This document shows positions 1-13,199 of a stretch of 64,000 nt of DNA, one piece after another (position 1 is the first letter of the stretch; each line of letters begins with the position of its first letter). The stretch lies in contig NC_086355.1 of NCBI RefSeq assembly GCF_036324505.1, positions 21,504,518 to 21,568,517 of the forward strand, given 5' to 3'. The notes beneath the pieces are model-generated. The model was not told the DNA's origin, searched no databases, and worked only from the letters and a program-made list of their open reading frames with translations. The position numbers and the translations under genes are program-made. The DNA comes from Eleginops maclovinus (taxonomy: Eukaryota; Chordata; Actinopteri; Perciformes; Eleginopidae).

Positions 1-2600
1 TATGTATAAAACCACTGAATCAGTCAATAGCCAGCCAGCCATCAGCTCCATATGATCAAACAGAGTAAACTCTGAGACATTTCCTGTTGGTGCTCCTTAT
101 CACACACAGAAAGTCCCATGCTACATGATCAGTGAAAACTAAATGTACTCACTCTATGAACATTGCTAATGTCTTAATTCTTTATCAATTAACAGTATGA
201 CATTAGGCAAGTCAAAGCAGATCTGCAGCAGAGGAAAATGTGACATCACACATTCCAGTTGAGCAGAGCAGAGCGGTAACATATACAGGAGGTCAGAGCA
301 CCCCGGTGATTCACATCAACTGAGCACACCGCCAGATGTGAAGCATAAACTGTGAATAGGAGAGCCATGTGGCTGAGACACAGAGCAAGACCATGAAGAC
401 TAGGGTTTCAGGCATATGTATTTTAGGAACAAATGGCAGGGAAATATAATACCTGAAGATGTGGGCAGAGACAATAGATGTTTCTGGACTACAAGCATGT
501 CTCTTTAACATCATGCCCTCATGCTTTATCCACTGAGAGTTCCTCACAACTACTACAACTTTTTTCACAACCAATTTTATAAGTAAAAACCATTTAGGTT
601 ATAATGATTATTTTATATCAGTGGCAAAAAGTTACAAACCCTCAATGTAATGTGATTGCTTGATCTCAGGGACAAGCATTAACTTTGTAATGTCTGTCTT
701 ACCATAGAAGAAGAAGCTGCACACTGTGATTCAGTTTTCCTAATTTGAGCTCTCAGATCTTCATCAGCGTACACATGATTCAACACTGGACAGGCAGGCC
801 AAACCCAACAACAGTAATCTTATCATTGGCAGTATGCAGCTGTGCACACCCTGGTGGAAAATACATTACTTGGGAATTGTAGTTTGTATGTACTAAATGG
901 TGTACTGTGCTGAATTCAAAGCATGGAAACGTTTTTTTTAGGTGTGTGACAGAGCTCACTGTAAACTGTTTTAATTTGAGCTCTTTTCCACAAAAGAAGT
1001 AGTCCCTGCTGACTGCATGCTATGCTAATTATCCTGATAAATGGTATGCACATGGGACACATTTTAGAGATATCATCACCTTAGCCTAAATTCTAAAATG
1101 ATATGCATGGCTAGACAATAAATGAGTAAATGTGTTTTTGTGATTGAGGTTGCTCAACAGTTTGAATAAATAAAATGCATGCTCTGCTCTGTTAACCGCA
1201 CTGTCTGCAGCTCTCATCACATCTGGTTTCTGCCTCAGTGTGCAGACAGAACGTCTCTTCCTCTGTCTCTCTGAATATGTGAGTACAGAATCACAATCAC
1301 AGGCAGTAACATTAACACAACATGTTTCTATCTATTCCCCCACTGAGTGCTGTGGCTTCAAATCAATACCACAGCAACATCTTAATTAAGTATTGCAGTG
1401 GAGGAGGAAGTGTTCAGGGCTTTAAGTACTGAAGTATTCAAACCACACTGCAAATAGTACAAGTCAAAGTGCTGCATCGAACATGCTATTAAGTGAAAAT
1501 ACACACAGTACAAATAATTAAGCATTCGCTGAAAGTAGTGCTTACCTATTTTAACTACTTTTTATTAATTAGAGGATTAAAAGTAAACATACTCAATGCA
1601 GAAAGAAAAAAACAGAACTACAATCAAAGATTTTATCAAAAGATAACTAGCAAAACTTCACAATGACTAAGTTGGAACCATATTGTTTTTACATTTTTGC
1701 ACTAAAACTGACAAATAAAAGTTCTGCAAATGTACTTTTTGAAATGGTTCAAGGGCAAGCTAAGAAACATACAGTTTTTGCATATTTTTATATATTTCTT
1801 ATATATTTCATGTGTAAGTAACTCAAATATGTAAAATAGTATAGTGAGGTAAAAGGTGTGAACATAAAATCTTAAAATAAAGTACAATACATCAAATCGC
1901 CTTTCAGATTTCTGTACAGCATATGGCCACAGACGAAAATGTAAGAGACACTTTTTATTTAGGAACATTTCTCAGAATCTTAATGCAGATGATGGGATAA
2001 ACATGTCCGACTGTTCTTCTGGTTGGGAACGATCTTGAGTCGCTTCATGAAGCGTATCATTTAAATGGAGGGGAGCAGGCCCGAAGGCTGCAGAGATTTA
2101 CTGCCTCCTCATTTTGTCTGACCTCAGAGCTGCAGCATTTGCAGGATGCTGCTTCCACTCTGCAAACCAAATGGCCGCCGGAGGCTCCGTTTTAAATCCC
2201 ACTCTTTCTTTTTGCATTAGCCTGCGTTTTCTCATATCCCCGTCAAGCTCTCAAATCTCTTTTTCCTTCCCTCTTATCCCTATCAAAGCACGCAGGCTGC
2301 TTTCTGGACTTTTCCTCCACACTCCTCTGTTTTCCCCTTTAGTGCTCTGTTCTTTGTCTCTGATTTTCCGTTGTGTTTTTCTAACAGCTCCGAGAAGTGA
2401 TGCAATGGCTAGGCTGCGACAGGCAGAAGACTTTAAAAGATATATATTTATACTTTTAACTAGATTGCATGGTCTGAGGTCACAAGCTTGACATTACTGT
2501 GACTTTAGCTGTTGCTTTATCGAGAATGTCTGCAACAACAATAAGGATTATTATGAGGAATTAGTACAAAAAGCTATAAGTATTCACACGGACGTACGGG
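1..2600. other. Non-coding stretch, no gene recognised
   Basis: AT-rich single-copy-looking DNA. The longest frame is 125 codons at 2114-2491 on the plus strand. It is rich in Ser, Leu and Phe, has no family motif, and I do not support it as a gene. If the collagen exon at 12817-12895 is correct, this stretch probably lies in or near that gene's first intron on the minus strand. No collagen Gly-X-Y or von Willebrand C exon was recognised here. Confidence 0.5.
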
Positions 2601-2816
<216 letters not shown>

Positions 2817-2869
2817 CGCTTAAAGTTAAAACTATTATTAGTTTTGAGGTTTGCCCTTTACTATAGTGT

Positions 2870-3172
2870 GTTCTATGAGTTTGGTGCATGTCAATGGTCT
2901 GCAAAGGCTACAATCCCTGTGCTCCCTCCAGAGGGAGTTTCTCTCCAACAAACCCCCACCTGCCTGAAACGCCTCCATTGGACTCCTTTGTTTACCTCTG
3001 TAACATAGTGAAATCAATATGTGATGCATGCTTCCATTGGTTAGCGCTCCAGCACATTGTACATGAAAGGCTAATGCACTTTTTGAACATTAAAGCATAT
3101 AAACATGTCACAGTAGAGGCACAACATACAAATATGAACCTGAAAAGGGGATAATAGGGCCCCTTTAATTAT
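2870..3172 (+). repeat. Dispersed MITE-like repeat, copy 1
   Basis: The segment from about 2995 to 3172 is clearly similar to the reverse complement of 22117-22440. Shared blocks include TTGGTTAGCGCTCCAGCACA, a tract around 'cattaaagca', 'gtcacagtag' and a terminal GGGCCCCTTTAA. This copy lacks about 100 bp that the other copy has in its middle. Such segments ending in GGGCCC(T)TTTAA are common in teleost genomes, as I recall; I cannot name the family with certainty. Non-coding. Confidence 0.7.
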
Positions 3173-3174
3173 CT

Positions 3175-4650
3175 TCCTTACATTGTAAAATGAATTAAAC
3201 GTGACAGTAATGACTTCCTCCATGAATGTTGTAATTGATTTTCTCTTATTTTACAAAACAAAGATGTTTAAAGCAGAACTTTTTTTTGCAATTGTCTGAA
3301 ACTCAAGCACAGAGCTGACGTTATGGAGAAGTTTGTAGAAGCACAGTCTGACTTTCTGTGGAGAAAACATTTTGTGAGCAGATGTTAAGGCCAAAGATTC
3401 CTCAAAACATTAGCAGAAAAGCTTGAGTTGGCGTAAGCCCAGCAGCAACTCTGAAATGGAAACCATGACTTAACTCCAGGTGAACTAGAGCCCCTATTAC
3501 CCTACACATGGTTTAATATTCTAACAGAAATTAGAGTCTTTTCATTGTAACTAAAACACATAGCGATAACCGTTTGGGCAGTGGTAGTATCAGGGACACT
3601 GTGTCCCATATCCATCCCAATAATGGATTAAAATGAGTTTTTAAGCCGAATTTGAATCAAATTTAAAGCTCACATTCCTTAAAGTGGTCAGTACATTGAC
3701 AGGAAATGAATCTGCGACTAGTTGTTAAATATCTAAGTGAAGCATCATTTAATAATTTCCTGTTTTTTATCAGCTGTGATAGCTACAGTCTGCTGAGTGT
3801 TACTAAACATGAAGGCTTCCTCTCCTCAAACCGCATGGGACTGCTAGTAACACTGATCCTTATTCTGGGATAAACTGTTCGGCTCTGCAGTTGGGTAACA
3901 CTGGTCAGATAAATGAGCACAGAGTCAAACCTGAGAGTGGATCGACACTGTGAGGCCCCTTTGTGTGGTGACATCACTCATGCTGGAGCCCCAGGGGACA
4001 CACGGTATTTATCACACTTTCTCTTTATTGCTAAATGGAGCCCCTTGAAGTTAACTGCAGCCTGCATTTTTGTAAATGCTGGAGGCAGAAACAGACAGAC
4101 AGGAGAGGAGGTCAGAGGTGAACTGATATGATGCATCTGAGCTCAGAAGAGTAGGTCAGGTAAAGAATGTCTGAGTACAACACTTTGGAAAAGGTTGCAC
4201 CAGTGCACAAAATAGGCATTCACCTCAACAACTGGTGATGTTTTAAAAGTCACTAGAGGTGTATATGTTGCACAAATGGAAAGTATCCTTATCAAAAGAG
4301 GTTGCATCAGCCAAAAGCCAAGCAACGCCATCTGGTGTTGATAGCAGCGTTTAAGAGCCCAATGTATTCTGGTTGTTGTAGATTTTTTTACGCTTTGATC
4401 TAAGGGAATAACCTTTTTCTCTCTCAATAAGTGCACATTCCTAAAATATTTGCAACTTCCTACTCCATAGTCACACAATGTTTTTTTAAGATAATTTTAT
4501 AAGCTGTTAAATACAATTTTAAATTGCAACATAACATGGACTAGTCTGACTTACGGCTTTGTGACTTCAGAAATGAAAAATGATGAAATACAATTTTGCA
4601 TTTTGTGTTGTGTTAAAATCTACTACAAATAAATTGGACTCCCTAATTTG
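3175..4650. other. Non-coding stretch, nothing recognised
   Basis: No open frame here carries a recognisable domain. The 111-codon minus-strand frame at 4143-4478 shows no conserved motif or splice context. Probably intronic or intergenic DNA. Confidence 0.5.

Positions 4651-4651
<1 letters not shown>

Positions 4652-4742
<91 letters not shown>
4652..4742. repeat. (CA)n microsatellite, about 45 units
   Basis: An uninterrupted CA dinucleotide run. The poly-Thr-His frame through it is an artefact. Confidence 0.98.
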
Positions 4743-4744
<2 letters not shown>

Positions 4745-4749
<5 letters not shown>

Positions 4750-7700
4750 GGTCTAAGTTCCCCTCAAGATAGAAGTATGAGGGGAATAGTGGAGCACTCT
4801 TTAACCAGCATCTTGAGACTGTATTTGCAATGTCATGTCAAACGGAGGATTATTTATTGGCCGATGTGCAGCAGTTTGTTTACTTGAACTCCGCCCCTCC
4901 ATCAGTAACAGCTGCATACTTTATTCAACATGTCATCAGCAGCTGGCTGAATCCTAAACATGTCCTCCCAAAGGCAGATTCGGAAAAGGCTCCAAAGGGC
5001 TCAAGAAAGAAAGAAAGCCTGCTGATCGAATGTATATAAACATCCATATACATACATATGTCCCTCAACTATTAATGAAGGGGGTACTGTACAAAGGCAA
5101 ACAATAATCTGAATAAAACAATGTTTTAATCTCAAGTGTTCTCTCATTTGACTGTGAATCAAATGGTTGTTAGTGACAACAACCAGAGCAGGAACAGATG
5201 ATCTTCCACAGGAAATTCCACATGATTTCCTGTGCTGGAGTGGGACCAGTGTACTGCGATGTGCAGGGGGTACAGGGTGAGTCTACAGAGAAGTATTTTC
5301 CCTTAAATGACGTGTCCCAAACAATCCTCTGGGCTTCCCTCACTGCCGCGTCTCCCACCCCCGCCGCATTCTCACTCCTGTTTCTCTCCCCCTCCACTCC
5401 CCCATTGTAGATCTTCCCCTGCCCTGATTCCTCTCTGTCCTCCTCCTCCTTCTCCTTCTTCTCCTCCTCATTTCTCTTCCAGCTCTTTGTTCTTTCGCCT
5501 CTGGCTGCAGCCCTCTCGTAATAGATATGCAATTATGATAAAATGACGCTCTGTTTTTATCCCATGTTTAAAGCTGAAGCCCCTAAATAGCAGGCCAGAT
5601 CAGTGAAAGGCTTAGAAAACAAGAGAGGGAAAGAGATTAAATAGAAATCAAGACGCAAAGTCTGTACTTAGAGCATCAATTTAGCCCAGGTAAATAAAGC
5701 CTGGCATGGTGAACAACATAAACCTGAGGCATGTGTCGGAGAGGCTGATTAAGTAAAGCCTGAGAGAATAAAGTATGGAGTAATTACAAGGTTAGTGTGC
5801 AGGATACTGTGTCTTAAGAAAACCCATGTGGCTTTGCTTTAATTCCTTAGTATATTTACAAAAGCACAAAGTGCTAGGGTTTGATGTCATTCATGTGGAT
5901 TATATTTTAAAGATAGGGGACTATAAATGCCAGAATTTGAAATGGTTATTCTTAACTTTCCACAATGTAGTGTAAAGAGTTACAAGTTAGGGCAGTACCG
6001 TCTCTTGATGTATGAAAACTATGTCTTCTACAAAATTAAGTTTACAAACAACTAAATTGCAATTTCAATTACGTTCGTATTTAAATGTATTTTCCCCAAG
6101 AATACAGCTGCAGTTTTAAACATGCAGTTAAGACTGTAAACTGAAACAAAACCAAACAGAAAGGTAGCGAACTTGGTTATTTCTAAGCAGCCAAACTTTT
6201 GGTTGGTTTAGAAAAAGATATTATGATTTTGCCAAGAACAACTTTGTTTGTGTCATTTTTAAGCTACATGGCGCAACCAAAGACGGCCACTTGTGGGAAA
6301 GTCCGACCTCTATTTCCGGACTTTCTTCAAGCTTGCAATTTAAATACAAACTAATGATGATCACCAAATACACGTAGCTTTGCCAGTTTAACACATTCTC
6401 AAACACACTTTTTTCTCTGCAGCAGGGTTTTACCCCTTTGGTGACATCATCTAGGTTCAATGGCAGCCATGAGTCATCGGCTACAAGTAGACGTTTCCAT
6501 TGGTCTGGATCTGTGTGAGAGGTGTTTGTCTGGGAACACTGACTGGACATTGCGGCCAGTAAAGTTAAGGGCAGCACAGACTCACATTGTGTTAAAGAAT
6601 GCACCCTTCTCTCTACTGAATGACTTACTTCTAAACTGAACATCTTTTGAGATGGTCACATAGGAATCTGAATGAACAATGCCAAAGATTTGGAAACCAG
6701 GCCACGATCTAATAAATTGCTAAAAAAAGTATTTTTCGGCACTTTTATTCACTTTGTGCCCTCAGATGTGATGCTGTTCTCAGCTAAAACATGTATCTGC
6801 TTTGCACACGATATGAGTTTAGTAGTAGATGACATTTTTGCGAAACATCATCCGTTCTGTTGAGTTCTGGCAGTGTTGTGTGGTTAAGACTCCAGAGCTA
6901 GGTGTGTTGGAAGAAACTCTACTTCAGCTAATGCATTTTCCTCATGAACATGGAGGTAATCCTGGATGGTGCAATGGAAAACCTTTGCACGTTTTTCATA
7001 ATGATTTATTTTGTCACAGATCCTCTTTGTTTAAGACTGTATTCCATTGATGTGTTGGATAATATAAAGACCAGTCCTGACAGGGGAATCCAACATGTGG
7101 TCCAACTCAGGCAACATTAAGCAAAACAGCATCCTCATACAACATGACATCCTTCAATGCTTCCATCCTCATTGACCTCTATACTCAGACTTTATTTGCT
7201 CTTTATTCTAAATAGCCTATCCTCTATGAAGTTCACGAGTGGCTTAGTAAAGTTTTAATTGTTTTAAATGCTTTAAGTTACTTATGAGATAATCTGTGGT
7301 AGACTCAAGATTCAGGTGTTCTTTGTGGAGGGACGAGTAAATCAACTTATCGTATCGAAGGCTAGTCGACTAAGAATTTCTTGGGGTTTAAGACAAGCCC
7401 AATAATTTATAACTTGGGTTATTTCCATTTTTATCACATTTTTTTCCATAGAAACTAGAAGAAAATGTGTTTGAGTATAACAAATTGACAGTTTTATTGG
7501 TTTCTGACAAATACAGCATGTCAGAGCTTGCTGATTATGTTACCTCTTGGTTAAAATCACATAGGTACTGTGGTTCCTAACTAACAACGAATCAACTACA
7601 AACAGTCTACTGTATACCTTTAATGGACTGCAGTACTGTCAACACATCTGCTTGAGCTCCACTACAAATGGACCACCTGCATACAAAACTGGCCCCGAGG

Positions 7701-10010
7701 CATTTCACCACACTTATATGAGGCGTTCACCATAGAGTCAATCAGCTGTCCAACAAGTTGTAAAGAGTCTAAACATAACTCAGGCCACATTGCTAACCCT
7801 TGTCACCCATGTACAGCAGCTCCACTCGTTCACCCACTGCACATGTAATATACACAACCTAGCTACAACTTAGAATTTAGGTCAGACCACAACCTGCAAT
7901 TATGGCTGACAGACACCATGTTGTGGCGTACGGGCCAGTGATGCTTGAGAGTCGGACTTGTTTGTATTTTTGAAGAATTTATGAGGAGCAGGCCACATCT
8001 CGGGTGTTTCTTGTTATTAAAATGCCATTATTTCCAAAGCAAATACGCTCCTACTATAGGTAAATTCTCAACAGCTTTGTCATGAAAGGAAATGCATGAT
8101 ATCGTTTGGTTATTACTGACAATAACGTAATGGGAAAATCACTGAAAATAATCTATTTCTGCTGAATCATTAGCTGGCCTAAAGCACTTGACCACAGAGA
8201 GAGGGAGACCAGATGGGACCTAACTTCTCGTGAAATTGGAAGATTTGAAGCAATTACCGCAGCCTTTGTAAAAGTCACCAGGGGAGAGAGAGAGACCATG
8301 TTCAGAGGGAGTGCTATATTACACTAAGGCCTGCCAACCTGCAGAGGATAAGCTCCAAAGGGCAAGAGTCCTCCTGATCTCCTGAAGAAACTACAAGCAG
8401 CTGTATCAACACTCCCGCTACAGGAGAACGGTTCTTTTCAAAGGCTTGGCGGTCATGTTTGTTTTTCGGGATGGATATTATTACTTTTTAATTGTTAGGA
8501 GAGATAATGTGAGCCTTAATAAGATGATACAAATGAGTACAAATGTTTTTCAACGGAGGACATTGAACTATCAGCATCTAAGATATCCGTTTATAACTTT
8601 AGGGCAAGCTACCAAAACACTAGGTCCTGCATTTCCCATGATGCAACGGGATAGCATTTTTTCAGGCCCTGTTGCCTCCAATATGCCTTCTTTTTTGAAA
8701 CCTCTCAATTCAAAGTTTTTCTAAAATGAAAATAATGAAAAGCCCAATCAAATCTGTAGTTGGCGCCTTAAATTATAAACTTCTTTAAACATTGATTGAC
8801 AGCACAGATGTTAACCTGCAAATGTGTTTTATTTAGGTTTTGTGACATTCAAAAGAAGGGTCAAATATCTTCAATGTAACTAGTATGAGAAGCAGTTTTG
8901 GCACATTCTTAATTAGAATGAAATAAAGAGAATTGTAGCGCTCGGGAAACACTTCCCCTTCTGTGTTTACATTGTGTCCTGTCATCCTCCCACACGGACA
9001 GGCTGAGAGGATGACAGGGCAGAGGTAACTAAGTGCCAATCAAGGACCAGGAAGTCTGTCCGAGGGGAGCTGTAATTGCATGGCTTTCGAACAAATAGTT
9101 ACTTTAACTTGAACCTGCGGAGGAGTAAAGTTACAGGGGAAAACTGTTTAGGCAAACCATGAGCCAGTTGTATACACTGTCACCTCAACGTAAAGAAATA
9201 TAGACACCGTATGTCTTGCATCAGCCAGTTACTGTCCTCCATTTCCAACTATATCTTAAGGCTAAGCTGTTTTAAAAAAAAAACTATATTCCAAACACTG
9301 CCAAAGCAACTATTTTAACATCTGGAAGTCATCCCCCCACCCCAAGCCTCCATTTGCTGACTGCAATAATTTGGTTTATAAGCGGTTCCCATGGAGCAGT
9401 CCTCCAGGCACAATCTGTATTGAGAATCAATCAACTCCTTCGTCTGTGCCACCGAGACATCCCGAACTTGGCCACCAGGCGCTATATATCAGACCACTGT
9501 AAAAACGTTATCTTCTCAGCGTGTAACTCAAGCCAAAGTACAATCCGGTGAGCCCATCCCCCTTAAACTCTGGGTGAAAAGAGGCGTGTAATCAAGTCAT
9601 AGCTCAAAAATGTGCCATGTGTTTCTAATCAGGGCCGTCTGTGGACCTGGTTGAATTCACATGTTTGGACGTTTCAGCTTTGGTAGAAAACAGCCCATTT
9701 GTTGCGATGTCAGTGATGTGGCAACAACAACTGGAACCAATTTGGAAGACGGGGTGACCTCATGAAGGTTTTTGTTCATTTGGAAAAGCTGATATTTGCT
9801 TTCTGTTCACGTGTTTCTCACACAGAGGGAAACACATTTTGAGTTGATTTACGTTTTCAGGCTGTGTGAAGATTAGAAAACCAAGATGAATGTTAGTGCT
9901 AACTGAAGTAATCCACTGGTGTAACTAAGACTTACTCTTTGATGCACGGCGCTAAGTGGCATCTTTGAAGATGTTTTACAGCTATGTCAGCGTCTGGGAG
10001 GAGCAATGTT
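4745..10010. other. Non-coding stretch with a pyrimidine-rich block
   Basis: No exon was recognised. At 5330-5490 the plus strand is strongly CT-rich with CTCCTC and TTCTCC runs. The reverse frame, rich in Glu, Lys and Arg (5170-5532), is best explained by that composition. The 140-codon minus frame at 6221-6643 shows no family motif. The rest is AT-rich with short chance frames. Confidence 0.5.
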
Positions 10011-10011
10011 C

Positions 10012-10144
<133 letters not shown>

Positions 10145-12816
10145 TTCAGGATGAAACTGTGGGCTAGTTTCCTGTTTTCTTTTTTATTATGGGAGTGAGT
10201 TATCTAATGCAGTAGTCTTTTTCTTTTTCCATGTTCACATTGGTAGACTTTTGTCCAAATATGATTTTAATACATCTGCTTCTCCATTTACAGGTCATAG
10301 GTTTTCAGTGAAGGATGCACATTATTTTCCTGTTAATCTGTTCTGGCGTCACCATTTCCAACTGCTTGAAGCCTGAAGTCTGCTCCTTGATCTCACTTGC
10401 CAACTAATGTCCTTTTGCATGCAGACTTTCCGCACATGTGCAGCCCGCCATATGACTTTCATTTTGAGCTGCATAACTGCATTGAGTAAAAAAATAAAAA
10501 TCAACATTTGTTTTAAAGATGTTCTCAGTCTTCAAAAGAACCATACTTGATTTAATAAATCCCACGAAAGTCTTAATATTCAGATTTCTTTACAATAACC
10601 TTGGACTTTTGCTTTTTTCTCTAATTGTGTTAATAGTTTACTTCGGGATTGAGCCTGCTTGCAATTACTTAGTTTGATCAACATTTAACAACTTTCCACA
10701 TAAAAGTCCTAATTAAATGGAGGAAAGCTATTATTTGTAGCCATAGGCATATAATACCCCAGTACTACTTTATTTTAAGCATTGTTTCGGAGGTGTACGA
10801 TTGATTGTGTCATATGATGTTCTCATCGGCCCTCATTGGTGGTTAGCTTAGCATTAGCATTCCTCCGGGATAACATTCAACGTTTTTGACACGTGGTTTA
10901 AAATTTAACAAGATTAATTATTAGGGTTAAGGAGAAGATCGGAACTAAAAATAAGTCACTGATGTCTTTTAGCTTCTGGACACACAACAGCAAAAAGCTC
11001 AAAGTATCATGTTTGTTTGGCCTATCCATCCTACTCACTGCAGGAACTTCCATTGACTTATATTACGTCAAAGACTATCAAAGAGAAAATACATTTCCCT
11101 TGATGACGCAATTTCTTTTATTGAAAAGTATCAAAACATTCAATAAAACACTAACTGGTCATTTTGAAAAAAAACTATCTGAAAAGTCCCCCTCTCACAC
11201 ACACACTCATTGTTTCAAAGTAGTGGTGAACCGCATTTTCCCTTCGTCTACCAAACCATGAACTTTCCACTGTTTTTATTCGCTCGAAAGGCAATCGCCT
11301 CACCCACCACTGTTCCATGGAAAGAAATGTGCAAGATCACTGTGCTGTTACACATGAACTAACATAGAGAGACACAGGCATTTGGAAAACTGATTAAAAC
11401 TAAATAATAGACAAACATAGATTAACATAAAGTAATTTTCCTCATCATGACAGTCACATGTTCCTTTTAGAGCTTAGTAAATGCCCATATATTCAGGGGA
11501 AACTAATGTAACTGTAGTGTTGCCCTATTTGTTCAGTCCAGCATTAGCAGAGTTGAGGATATGTTGGAACAAAACAGAAAGGCAGTGACAAAAATACTTT
11601 TTCTAGCCAATAAATGTGTGCTTACAGTATGAGAGATGTTTTGGGCCCTTAGCTGCTTTCACCACAGGGTGGTGCTCTATCTGATGCCACACTATCACAC
11701 AGCTGTCTCTGCTTAATGTGAATTTAAGGAGTAAAGCCAACTTATTTGAGTTGATGATATAATGTCAAAGAAAACTTTAATTATCCAGAGGTATCCATAG
11801 CTTTAAAAAAGAATAAACAGTTATTGTCTGTACTGCACTACTCAACTCAACTCTTCATTAGGGGCCAATCAAATTAACTTTCCAGTGATCATTGTGACAT
11901 CATACGTAGAAACAACACAGTCCGTGTGACGACACACCAGATCAAACATTCAGTTGGGGAAAAAAAGGGGGAAGCACAGTTCAAGTAAAACAAGAACACT
12001 CAGGTGTTCCAGCTCTGTGTGTTGCCAACTGAAGACCTCAGCAGCACAGAGTGAGTCAGAGAATCCAACAGCATCTCTCTTCCAATGTCTCCTCACATCT
12101 GGCCTGTATTAACAAGCAGTATGTGTTCCGTCAGAGGCGCGCAAGCTCTGGTGCTGAAATCCTTTTTGCAGATGTTCAATGTAAGTCCGAAGGGGAAGAA
12201 AACGGCTGTGGTAACACTTAATGAATGTTCCAAAGTGGTGAAGTAGTCCAAAAGTAATGCAAAACCGCAAAGGTGCTCATTTCCCCTCCACTACACATTT
12301 TCAGTGCCTGAGGGTGACATCACTTGCAATCACTGACAGATGTCCACAGGACTGTTCCGAACACAAAGGGGTTGTTCACCTATTGCAGATAATCCACATA
12401 AGAGCTGGCATTATCTCTTTTAAATCTTCACTAAGCTAGTCTTCAATAACTATGCAGGTTTTGTCTCAATCATCTCTACCAAAGATCTTACACACATGTT
12501 CCGTGCAGTAACTACATTTCCAGCTGTTGTGCCACTATTCTTTACAAAAAAATAAAGTTGCAATTGGAGGAGAAGTGACTTTATCCAAAAAGACAATGCT
12601 TGGCATAGGAAGTTAACAATATCTAACAAAAGGTCTTATCAAGAATAAGTTCTGCTTTAATCAAGAGCAAACTGGCACAAATATCAAATTGAAAATCCAA
12701 ATGCTTACCAATCCAAGACAATGTTCAGTCCATTCAAAGGGCAACCGTCAGCCACCTTCACACATTATACTCAACACATTTAGGTGTTAAAATAAACAGC
12801 AGATGAGTTCACTTAC
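10145..12816. other. Probable intron 1 of the collagen gene (minus strand)
   Basis: This lies directly downstream, on the minus strand, of the splice donor that ends the collagen signal-peptide exon. I looked for a von Willebrand C exon (WKPEPC-like) or Gly-X-Y exons and recognised none. It is AT-rich and non-coding. Fibrillar collagen genes often have a long first intron, which fits, but exon 2 must be confirmed elsewhere. Confidence 0.4.
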
Positions 12817-12895
12817 CGTCTTGACATGTAACAATCAAAACCTGAGCGACGGAGACGACCAGAAAAAGGAAAGTCCTTAAATGCACAAAGCCCAT
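12817..12895 (-). CDS. Fibrillar collagen, first coding exon (signal peptide)
   Basis: Seen: an ATG at 12895 opens 26 codons plus one base, ending at a good donor (G|GTAAGT; intron starts at 12816). The peptide begins MGFVHLRTFLFLVV and ends in VTCQD. It is a classic signal peptide with a hydrophobic core (residues 9-22) and a Cys near the cleavage region. The N-terminus resembles fibrillar procollagens of the alpha2(I), alpha1(III) and alpha2(V) group, which start with an F-V-x-x-R-T-like block and end their first exon in phase 1. Stronger evidence is the RNA stem-loop enclosing this start codon (separate entry), known from COL1A1, COL1A2 and COL3A1 mRNAs. The product would enter the ER and be secreted as a matrix fibril chain. 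The remaining exons should lie leftwards; none was recognised here. Which chain it is stays open. Confidence 0.72.
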
Positions 12896-12929
12896 TATGT
12901 CTATAAAAGAGACATGAGCCTTTCTTGTG
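12884..12929 (-). promoter_or_regulatory. Collagen-type 5' stem-loop around the start codon
   Basis: On the minus strand the mRNA would read CACAAGAAAGG-CTC-ATGTCT, a short loop, AGACAT-AATG-GGCTTTGTG. The inner arms (ATGTCT at 12910-12915, AGACAT at 12897-12902) pair perfectly. The outer arms (CACAAGAAAGG with GGGCTTTGTG) pair with bulges, and the start codon sits in the descending arm. The same layout, with AGACAT just before the ATG and GCTTTGTG after it, is the conserved 5' stem-loop of type I and III collagen mRNAs. That stem-loop binds LARP6 and controls translation. The base pairing is seen directly; the function is from family knowledge. Confidence 0.72.
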
Positions 12930-12949
12930 CGTAAAGCAAAAGGAAAAAG

Positions 12950-13160
12950 AATGAAAACGAAAAATAAAAAATGTTCAGGTTATCACTGCACCACCATGAA
13001 TTCAAGAGTAGCTCTCCTTGTAAGCAGCAAGCAGACCCAGCCCCGACTGCGTGAGTGCTTTTTTGTGTAGTTACAGCTTTAAATGAGAAGAATGCTGGCC
13101 AGCCTAATTTTCCTCCCCCTTTTGTCAGCCCTCTCCCATAACCATCCTCTCACAGGCTTT
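12950..13160 (-). promoter_or_regulatory. Putative collagen promoter and 5' untranslated region
   Basis: Reading the minus strand from about 13160, there is a purine-rich ACAAAAGGGGGAGGAAAA block. A TATA-like CATTTAAAGC follows at about 13076-13085. A GC-richer leader then runs to the stem-loop and ATG at 12895. The order (purine/GC box, TATA-like box, about 190 bp of leader) fits a fibrillar collagen promoter. No transcription start can be fixed from sequence alone. Confidence 0.45.
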
Positions 13161-13199
13161 TTGTGGCTGTGGGAGAACTACACCCATGTTCACAAGTTC

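Noticed and set aside
2114..2491. 125-codon plus frame with a Ser/Leu/Phe-rich centre
   Set aside because: No recognised domain, no promoter or splice context, and composition like random AT/CT-rich DNA.
5170..5532. Glu/Lys/Arg-rich 120-codon minus frame
   Set aside because: It mirrors a CT-rich plus-strand block and has no conserved motif.
6221..6643. 140-codon minus frame
   Set aside because: It is long for chance, but there is no domain and no exon signals. It overlaps sequence that looks like a common non-coding repeat.
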